From: Syntrophobacterales bacterium
GTDB lineage: Bacteria; Desulfobacterota; Desulfobaccia; Desulfobaccales; 0-14-0-80-60-11
NCBI GenBank assembly: GCA_020052215.1
Contig: JAGVPN010000261.1
Coordinates: 1-6,534, forward strand
Length of the DNA stretch: 6,534 nucleotides
Direction of reading: 5' to 3'
Below the pieces are notes generated by a model, which had not been told where the DNA came from, did no database searches, and was given only the letters and a program-made list of their open reading frames with translations. Shown here one piece after another: positions 1-4,924 of this stretch. The number at the start of each line of letters is the position of its first letter. Positions within the stretch are counted from its first letter, which is position 1. A program made the position numbers and the translations under genes.

Positions 1-708
1 GATGGCCTCTTTCAGGTCCAGGCTGCCGTCGTACAGGGCCCGGCCGGTGATGACCCCTATCACCCCCAGGGCCTCTAAGGGCAGGAGGGCCCGGATATCG
101 TCGAGACAACTCACCCCGCCGGAGGCGATCACCGGGATGTCCACGGCCTCAGCCAGGGCCCGGGTGGCCGGGATATTCACCCCCCGTTTGACCCCGTCCC
201 GGGCGATGTCCGTGTAAATAAAGGCCGCAGGCTTAAGCGCCGCCAGGGCACGGGCCGCGTCCAGGGCGGTCTTTTGGCTGGTCTCGGTCCAGCCCTCCAC
301 GGCCAGGAGGCCGTCTCGGGCATCCAGGCCGAAAATGATGCGGCCGGGATAGTCGGCGCAGGCCCGGGCCGCCAGGTCGGGGTCCTTGAGGGCCACGGTG
401 CCCAGGATGAGGCGGTCGATGCCCAGCTCAATATAGGCCGCGATAGTGTCCAGGGTCCGGATGCCGCCCCCCAGCTCCATGGGAATGGAAAGGGCCTGAC
501 GCAAACGCCGGATGGACTCGAGGTTTTGGGGCCGGGAGCTGAAGGCGCCGTCCAGGTCCACCACGTGGAGGAGCTGCGCCCCGGCGGCCTGCCACCTGAG
601 GCCCATGGCCGCGGGGTCGTCGCCGAAGACGGTGACGTCCTCGGCCCGCCCCTGGCGCAGGCGCACGCACTTGCCGTCTTTCAAGTCAATGGCCGGAATA
701 ATCAACAT
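1..708 (-). CDS. hisA: HisA, ProFAR isomerase of histidine biosynthesis (3' end cut by window edge)
   Basis: Encodes 1-(5-phosphoribosyl)-5-[(5-phosphoribosylamino)methylideneamino]imidazole-4-carboxamide isomerase, the cytoplasmic (beta/alpha)8-barrel enzyme that opens the ribose of ProFAR to give PRFAR in histidine synthesis. Seen: 236 codons read on the minus strand from ATG at 708 to the window edge without a stop. The protein opens MLIIPAIDLKDGKCVRL, with the first catalytic Asp at residue 8. It continues with VVDLDGA (49-55), ELGGGIR (78-84), FGLDARDG with the second catalytic Asp at 129, YTDIARDG (165-172), IASGGVS (194-200) and the phosphate-binding strand ending GRALYDG (222-228). 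The family is about 240-250 residues, so only about 5-15 C-terminal residues are missing. No convincing Shine-Dalgarno precedes the ATG. hisA often sits behind hisB/hisH; here its upstream neighbour is the divergent STAND gene, so hisA is the first gene of its transcript. Identification is secure. Confidence 0.96.
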   Translation of the reverse strand, partial: MLIIPAIDLKDGKCVRLRQGRAEDVTVFGDDPAAMGLRWQAAGAQLLHVVDLDGAFSSRPQNLESIRRLRQALSIPMELGGGIRTLDTIAAYIELGIDRLILGTVALKDPDLAARACADYPGRIIFGLDARDGLLAVEGWTETSQKTALDAARALAALKPAAFIYTDIARDGVKRGVNIPATRALAEAVDIPVIASGGVSCLDDIRALLPLEALGVIGVITGRALYDGSLDLKEAI

Positions 709-717
709 AATCTTAAT

Positions 718-747
718 ATTTTAACCTGAAATATGTTTCCCTGCCAA
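718..747 (-). promoter_or_regulatory. candidate hisA promoter
   Basis: On the minus strand a -35-like TTGGCA (742-747) is followed after 18 bases by a -10-like TAAAAT (718-723). A start of transcription would fall near 711, only about 3 bases before the hisA ATG. Together with the lack of a Shine-Dalgarno this would give an almost leaderless message. It was found by eye in an AT-rich region where such matches arise by chance. Confidence 0.3.
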
Positions 748-770
748 TCTCCGGGGCGGGATAATGCGCC

Positions 771-785
771 CAGTTTATAAAACTG
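771..785. repeat. short perfect inverted repeat, possible operator
   Basis: CAGTTT-ATA-AAACTG is a perfect 6-bp inverted repeat with a 3-base centre. It lies in the divergent hisA/STAND region, one base upstream of the -35-like element of the STAND gene. It is operator-like in size and place, but its AT-rich content makes chance occurrence possible. No regulator gene is visible in the window. Confidence 0.35.
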
Positions 786-786
786 C

Positions 787-821
787 TTGATAAATCTTAA
801 CTTTCCCAATAATAATATAAT
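787..821 (+). promoter_or_regulatory. candidate promoter of the HD-NB-ARC-TPR gene
   Basis: TTGATA (787-792) is a good -35 hexamer. With a 17-base spacer it pairs with TAATAA (810-815). A perfect TATAAT lies at 816-821 but would be 23 bases from TTGATA, so either a different weak -35 serves it or the TAATAA is used. In both cases transcription would start around 822-830. That is at or after the in-frame TTG at 825, which argues against that codon as the start. Confidence 0.4.
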
Positions 822-849
822 TGCTTGTTTATTAGGAATATGCAGACTC

Positions 850-856
850 AAAAAGG
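850..856 (+). promoter_or_regulatory. ribosome binding site that decides the STAND gene start
   Basis: AAAAAGG at 850-856 stands 7 bases before the ATG at 864, a normal distance. The other in-frame candidates are worse. TTG at 825 has no purine-rich stretch before it. ATG at 840 has AGGA only about 2 bases upstream. ATG at 858 is one base from this site. The start at 864 is therefore preferred; the longer reading from 825 would add 13 residues. Confidence 0.55.
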
Positions 857-863
857 CATGATT

Positions 864-3800
864 ATGGAACCCATCTCAGAAGAAGAATCAAAGCTTTTAA
901 ATTATTTTCCGGATGGAGATTTGCGCATCGGCCAAGAGATGATTCGTCAGGCGGTAGGAGAGATATGGAGTGCGGAGAAACCGCGTATTATAAAAGGTTA
1001 CACTGATCATGGGATTCCTCATAGCCAAAGATTGGCAGGATATGCGGGAAAGCTCCTTGCAGAAAATAAAGATAGGCCATTATCCCCTAAGGAGATGTAT
1101 CTGCTCTTAGCCGGCATCTACCTGCATGACATCGGCATGCAATGTGATGTGATCAAATTTCCCGAGATTAAAAAACAGGCCGAACAATTAGGGGCAGTAT
1201 TTGAGATATCGTTTAACGCACCCGATGCGAATAATTACAGCGTAGAAGAGCAAAAGCAGATTCGCAAAAATCACCAATACTTAAGTGCGGCATGGATTGA
1301 ATATGCCCAGGTTAGCGGGAAGTCTGCCCTGGGTCCGGCAGCCAAAAAAATCCCCAAAGGCTTGGTGGGCGATTTGATGGAGGTCTGTAAGTACCATTCT
1401 CATTTGCCTATCTACGATTGCCCGATCCAGTTTAAACACGACCGCACCGAGCGTTTACAATTAGTAGCTGCCCTGCTGCGTTTTGCCGATGAACTCGATA
1501 TCGATGCAAATCGAGTATCCATTGAGACAGTGAAAAATTTTACTCTTGATCCGCGTCATAGCATTTATTGGTGGATGCACCACTGCACTAGCGTGAACCT
1601 AGACCAAAATCTGGTCCACTTGAAAATTATTTTGCACCCTGATGATGCCAAAGATCATGGTGGTGTAATTCATACGGCTGTTATCACTGAATTTGAACAT
1701 AAGAACCGGCCGGTGGTGGATATCCTGGTTGAGCATAGAATCCCCATAGTTTTCAGCCGGGATTCTGGGGTGGAAGAAGATAAATTCTATGAACTTTTGC
1801 CGCCGGAAATTGTGGCAGAACTACATAAAATGCAGGAGACGTATGACCCCCGCCATCCGGTGTTCTTCGTCCCGTTTAAGGCCAAGGGAGACCAACTCAT
1901 TGGCCGGGATGAAGCCCTGGCCGCCGTCCATCAGGAACTTTCCCAGGGACGCCGCACGGCCATCGGTCAGGCGGTGGCCTTCCAGGGATTAGGAGGCCTG
2001 GGCAAGACCCAACTGGCGGTGGAATATGCCTACCGCTACCGCGAGCATTATCCCAACGGCGTTATCTGGCTGAATGCCGATCAGGACCTGGATGCCCAGC
2101 TGATTGAATTAGCGGAAAAAGCTCGCTGGATTGCCCCGCAGTCCGAGCACCACTACAAACTGGAGGTGGCTGTCAAAAGGCTACGGACTTTCTCGGACTG
2201 TCTGATTATCTTTGACAACCTGGAGAGCCGGGAGGCCATTGCCCCATACCTGCCCGAGCCCCAGGCCGACCCCCATATCCTGGTCACCAGCCGCACGGAG
2301 CAGCCTGGTTTCACCCCCATCTCGTTAGCGCTCCTGGATGATGATCTCTCCTTAAAGATGCTGGTCCAGGAGGCTAACCGGCAACCGGATACAGACGAAG
2401 AACGGCAGGCGGCCAAAGATATTGCCTCGGCCTTAGGTGGGCTGCCCCTGGCCCTGGAACTGGCCGGGGCCTATCTCCGCCACCGGCCGGTAGGGTGGCA
2501 GGAATACCGCGAGCTTTTGCAGCAAAACCTCCAGGCGGCGCTGCCGGCCAGGTTTCTTGACAGCCTCACTCAACACGAAACCGAACTTTACTCCACCCTG
2601 AAGCTCAACGAAACCATATTCCAAGACGAACCGTTGCTCAAGGACATCCTGGATTTGCTGACCTGGAGCGGCTCGGCCCCCATGGGCCGGGATTTCATGG
2701 GAGCGCTGCTGCACATCCAGGATACAACTCAGTTGACCCATGCCTTGGGTCAGGGGGAGGCGTTGCATCTGCTAAAAAAGACCCCCCAGACCGCAAGCTA
2801 CGCCCTGCACCGCCTGGTGCGCGCCGTCGGGAGGGAAATTGCCCCGTTAGCGGGTCGTCAAGACTGGGTAGCTGGCATCTGCCAGCGCCTGGGAGATTGG
2901 TTCCAGGCCCGGCGGGACGACTTTGCCGACCTGCCGCAATTCGAGGCGGAAATCGACCACCTCAGGGCCTGGCAGGAAAATGCCATGGATTATGCGCCGC
3001 AACACGCGCCCCGGCTCATCTGGTTGCAGGGATATCCGCATTATCACCGGGGACGGTACCGCGAGGCCCAGGAACAGGTTATAAAGGCTCTGAAGCTTTA
3101 TGAGGCCCGGAAACAACCTGATCTTATATTGAAAGCCCATCTCGTCAATGACCTGGGTAGTATCTATGGAGAACTAGGCGACTATGGCCGCGAGCTGGAG
3201 TATCACCGGAAAGCCCTGGCTATTCGCCTGGAAGTGCTGGGCGAGCGTCATCCAGACACCGCCAGTTCCCTCAACAATATAGGCTCGGCCTATGGGGAGC
3301 TGGGCAACTATGGCCGCCAGTTGGAGTATTATCAGAAAGCTCTGGCCATTCGACAGGAAGTCTTGGGCGAGCGTCATTCCGACACCGCCACCTCCTTCAA
3401 CAATATTGGCATGGCCTATGGGGATCTGGGCGACTATGGCCGTAACCTGGAGTATCACCAGAAAGCCCTGGCCATTCGACAGGAAGTCTTGGGCGAGCGT
3501 CATCCCGACACCGCCGCCTCCCTCAATAATGTAGGCTCGGCCTATGGGAACCTGGGCGACTATGACCGCCAGCTGGAGTACTTCCAGAAAGCCCTGCCCA
3601 TTCACCAGGCAGTGTTGGGCGAGCGTCATCCTGTCACTGCTGCCTTCCTCAACAATGTAGGCTCGGCCTACGGAAAGTTAGGCGACTATGGCCGCCAGTT
3701 GGAGTATTCTCAGAAAGCCCTGGCCATTCGACAGGAAGTCTTGGGCGAGCGTCATCCTGGCACTGCCGATTCCCTCAACAATGTGGGCTGGGCCTTTGGG

Positions 3801-4229
3801 GAGTTGGGGAACTATGGCCGTAAACTGGAGTACTGCCAGAAAGCCTTGACCATTAAACAGGAAGTGCTGGGCGAGCGTCACCCCCAAACAGCCCGTTTCT
3901 TCAGAAATGTTGGCGGGGCTCATTGGGATCTGGGCGAAAGGAAAATAGCCCGCGAGTATATGGAAAAGGCGTTGCAATTATACCGGGAACTCCTGGGAGA
4001 CCTGCACCCCGATACTATTAAAAACGCTGACCAATTGGCCTATATGCTGTTCAATTCAGGACGACAGCATCCCGCCTTGGCACTCCTGAACGAGTTTCTT
4101 GCCAAAATTCCCCATGACCATCCGCATTATCAAAAGCTATCGCAAAGTAAAAACCAAATCCTGGCCCAAACCCCCGGATTCCGTAAGCCGCCCCGACATC
4201 AGAAAAAGAAACCCAAGAAAAAGCGGTAA
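864..4229 (+). CDS. HD phosphohydrolase-NB-ARC-TPR STAND protein (NLR-like, putative defence)
   Basis: A 1121-residue protein in three parts. (1) Residues about 40-225 form an HD-superfamily metal-dependent phosphohydrolase-like domain: H53 (DHGIPHSQRL), H88-D89 (YLHDIG), H137 (NHQYLSA), H178/H180 (YHSH) and D209 (RFADELD) supply a complete ligand set. A linker region rich in predicted strands follows to about 330. (2) Residues about 345-660 form an NB-ARC ATPase: Walker A GLGGLGKT (375-382), kinase-2/Walker B LIIFDN (447-452), LVTSR with R477, GLPLA (526-530), and LHRLVR (648-653) in the winged-helix position. (3) Residues 766-1059 hold seven 42-residue kinesin-light-chain-type TPR units, the last degenerate, then a Lys/Arg-rich tail (1107-1121). 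By family logic the TPRs sense a ligand, NB-ARC switches or oligomerises, and HD acts on a nucleotide or nucleic acid; the substrate is unknown. No signal peptide or membrane segment is seen, so it should be cytoplasmic. It resembles bacterial STAND antiphage proteins in plan; that role is inference. Confidence 0.93.
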   Translation: MEPISEEESKLLNYFPDGDLRIGQEMIRQAVGEIWSAEKPRIIKGYTDHGIPHSQRLAGYAGKLLAENKDRPLSPKEMYLLLAGIYLHDIGMQCDVIKFPEIKKQAEQLGAVFEISFNAPDANNYSVEEQKQIRKNHQYLSAAWIEYAQVSGKSALGPAAKKIPKGLVGDLMEVCKYHSHLPIYDCPIQFKHDRTERLQLVAALLRFADELDIDANRVSIETVKNFTLDPRHSIYWWMHHCTSVNLDQNLVHLKIILHPDDAKDHGGVIHTAVITEFEHKNRPVVDILVEHRIPIVFSRDSGVEEDKFYELLPPEIVAELHKMQETYDPRHPVFFVPFKAKGDQLIGRDEALAAVHQELSQGRRTAIGQAVAFQGLGGLGKTQLAVEYAYRYREHYPNGVIWLNADQDLDAQLIELAEKARWIAPQSEHHYKLEVAVKRLRTFSDCLIIFDNLESREAIAPYLPEPQADPHILVTSRTEQPGFTPISLALLDDDLSLKMLVQEANRQPDTDEERQAAKDIASALGGLPLALELAGAYLRHRPVGWQEYRELLQQNLQAALPARFLDSLTQHETELYSTLKLNETIFQDEPLLKDILDLLTWSGSAPMGRDFMGALLHIQDTTQLTHALGQGEALHLLKKTPQTASYALHRLVRAVGREIAPLAGRQDWVAGICQRLGDWFQARRDDFADLPQFEAEIDHLRAWQENAMDYAPQHAPRLIWLQGYPHYHRGRYREAQEQVIKALKLYEARKQPDLILKAHLVNDLGSIYGELGDYGRELEYHRKALAIRLEVLGERHPDTASSLNNIGSAYGELGNYGRQLEYYQKALAIRQEVLGERHSDTATSFNNIGMAYGDLGDYGRNLEYHQKALAIRQEVLGERHPDTAASLNNVGSAYGNLGDYDRQLEYFQKALPIHQAVLGERHPVTAAFLNNVGSAYGKLGDYGRQLEYSQKALAIRQEVLGERHPGTADSLNNVGWAFGELGNYGRKLEYCQKALTIKQEVLGERHPQTARFFRNVGGAHWDLGERKIAREYMEKALQLYRELLGDLHPDTIKNADQLAYMLFNSGRQHPALALLNEFLAKIPHDHPHYQKLSQSKNQILAQTPGFRKPPRHQKKKPKKKR
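3159..4040 (+). repeat. tandem 126-bp coding repeats (seven TPR units of 42 residues)
   Basis: Units begin at 3159, 3285, 3411, 3537, 3663, 3789 and 3915, each exactly 126 bp. The hallmark LGERHPxTA recurs every 42 residues at 792, 834 (Ser for Pro), 876, 918, 960 and 1002, with a decayed LGDLHPDTI at 1044. Units 1-6 are close at DNA level. A 47-base stretch is identical between unit 3 (3459-3505) and unit 5 (3711-3757), and unit 2 carries almost the same stretch. This implies recent duplication or gene conversion. Unit 7 is the divergent cap. The array is coding and in frame throughout. Confidence 0.93.
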
Positions 4230-4270
4230 ATAGATTCATCAAATCTTAGGGAATAATCAATGGTAAGGAA

Positions 4271-4483
4271 ATGTCTGACCTGGGCCGGTTGCTGATCGTG
4301 GTGGGCGTGATCCTGGTGGTCGTGGGGGCGGTGTTTCTGCTGGCGCCCAAGCTGCCCTGGCTGGGGCGGCTGCCGGGGGACATTAGTTTCAAGCGGGGGA
4401 ATTTCAGCTTTTACTTCCCGTTGGGGACCTGCATCCTCATCAGCCTCATTTTGACCCTGATCATGTACCTGTTCCGCCGGTAG
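4271..4483 (+). CDS. DUF2905 family small membrane protein
   Basis: A 70-residue protein of unknown function that matches the DUF2905 pattern. It has a short start, a first hydrophobic helix (about 7-25), the conserved LGRLPGDI (31-38), a short loop with NFSFYFPLG (44-52), and a second hydrophobic helix (about 52-67) ending in RR. It should sit in the inner membrane as a two-helix hairpin. The family is widespread in bacteria and has no assigned reaction. The gene follows the STAND stop codon by 41 bases with no obvious terminator, so it may be read on the same transcript. The family is common elsewhere without STAND genes, so it should not be taken as a partner. The start is chosen by family resemblance: AAGGA (4265-4269) is only one base from the ATG, which is unusually close. 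Confidence 0.85.
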   Translation: MSDLGRLLIVVGVILVVVGAVFLLAPKLPWLGRLPGDISFKRGNFSFYFPLGTCILISLILTLIMYLFRR

Positions 4484-4546
4484 ATAGTGGCAGCGAGCAG
4501 CAACTCATAGGCCCTTGGCTCACCCGCAACTATGAAAAGCCGGTGG

Positions 4547-4566
4547 GGCGGGCCGCCGTGCCCGCC
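4547..4566. repeat. GC-rich inverted repeat
   Basis: GGCGGGC (4547-4553) pairs with GCCCGCC (4560-4566) across a 6-base loop. Only TTT follows nearby, so it is a poor intrinsic terminator. It lies seven bases upstream of the larger palindrome and may belong to the same repeat cluster. Confidence 0.5.
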
Positions 4567-4572
4567 GCCTTT

Positions 4573-4625
4573 GGTGGCACAGGCTTCCAGCCTGTGCGCC
4601 GCACCGGCAAGATGCCGGTGCCACC
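4573..4625. repeat. 53-bp nested palindrome, REP/MITE-like
   Basis: The outer arms GGTGGCAC (4573-4580) and GTGCCACC (4618-4625) are perfect reverse complements. Inside, GCACAGGCT (4577-4585) pairs with AGCCTGTGC (4589-4597) over a 3-base loop, and GCACCGGC (4601-4608) pairs with GCCGGTGC (4614-4621) over a 5-base loop. The strand can thus form two side-by-side hairpins or, alternatively, close through the outer arms. This layout is typical of dispersed extragenic palindromes or small non-autonomous elements. No transposase gene is present here. Confidence 0.75.
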
Positions 4626-4670
4626 AAGAACGGATGGGCTGACGGCGATTTTCGTGTAGCCTTTTCCCAT

Positions 4671-4690
4671 AACCGCCGGGGGCGGCGGTT
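4671..4690. repeat. GC-rich inverted repeat
   Basis: AACCGCC (4671-4677) pairs with GGCGGTT (4684-4690) over a GGGGGC loop. There is no T-run on the plus strand after it. On the minus strand it is followed after a few bases by an A-rich stretch, which is also not terminator-like. Function unknown. Confidence 0.5.
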
Positions 4691-4724
4691 CCACATCAGG
4701 ACTGGATTATGCCGATTTCCGTCT

Positions 4725-4792
4725 TATAATTTATTAATCCGGGGATTCGCCGGGAGAGTCGGAAGCTCCAGCGCCCGGCCTCGGGGTAGGCC
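4725..4792 (+). promoter_or_regulatory. TATAAT hexamer with a foldable downstream segment
   Basis: A perfect TATAAT lies at 4725-4730, with only a weak -35 (near 4702-4708). Downstream, GCCGGG (4749-4754) pairs with CCCGGC (4774-4779), and, competing for some of the same bases, GGCCT (4777-4781) pairs with AGGCC (4788-4792) over a 6-base loop. Mutually exclusive stems are a feature of some structured leaders, but no known riboswitch or small RNA is recognised. It could be a distal galT promoter, an unidentified RNA, or chance. Confidence 0.3.
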
Positions 4793-4830
4793 AGGCTTGG
4801 TCAGCCGTGATTCCATGTCCGCCAAATCCC

Positions 4831-4858
4831 TTGCAAAATATCCTTAGGGCAGTATACT
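4831..4858 (+). promoter_or_regulatory. sigma70-type promoter of galT-glgA
   Basis: TTGCAA (4831-4836) and TATACT (4853-4858) are separated by 16 bases, and each is close to the consensus. Transcription would start around 4865, giving a leader of about 60 bases before the galT ATG. This is the best promoter match in the window and stands directly before the sugar operon. Confidence 0.65.
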
Positions 4859-4924
4859 GAAAGACATCCTTCATCCCCGTGGCGCCATCGGAGGGCGGGC
4901 GACGGGGGCCAGGAAGGGAGACCG

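Larger units (their letters stand above)
4484..4924. other. 441-bp intergenic region without a gene
   Basis: No credible coding frame was found here on either strand. The left half (4540-4690) is a cluster of GC-rich inverted repeats, including a 53-bp nested palindrome. The right half holds a perfect -10 hexamer with a foldable segment after it, then a sigma70-like promoter and the galT ribosome binding site. No hairpin is followed by a clear T-run, so the terminator of the upstream transcript is not identified. Confidence 0.7.

Noticed and set aside
2..729. Open frames on the plus strand, and other minus-strand frames, across the first 730 bases
   Set aside because: They overlap the minus-strand hisA frame, which has unmistakable HisA motifs along its full length; the others are products of GC-rich DNA and match nothing.
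825..863. STAND gene start at TTG 825 or ATG 840
   Set aside because: There is no correctly spaced ribosome site, and the likely -10 elements (810-821) place transcription start at or after 825; ATG 864 has AAAAAGG 7 bases upstream.
3159..3914. Diversity-generating retroelement target region
   Set aside because: There is no reverse transcriptase, no template repeat, and the variable codons do not show an adenine-only substitution pattern.
3174..3977. Minus-strand frames with an internally repeated protein
   Set aside because: The repetition only mirrors the 126-bp TPR repeats on the plus strand; there is no independent start signal or recognisable product.
3159..4040. CRISPR array
   Set aside because: The period is 126 bp, the repeats are continuous coding sequence without unique spacers of equal size, and the frame is kept throughout.
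4271..4483. DUF2905 protein as a membrane partner of the STAND protein (toxin or pore)
   Set aside because: The family is broadly distributed next to unrelated housekeeping genes; adjacency alone does not support a joint role.
4547..4690. Intrinsic terminator after the DUF2905 gene
   Set aside because: Stable hairpins are present, but none is followed by a run of T residues.
4741..4815. tRNA-like or known riboswitch segment
   Set aside because: No T-loop or D-loop consensus or cloverleaf could be drawn, and no conserved riboswitch core was recognised; kept only as an unexplained foldable leader.
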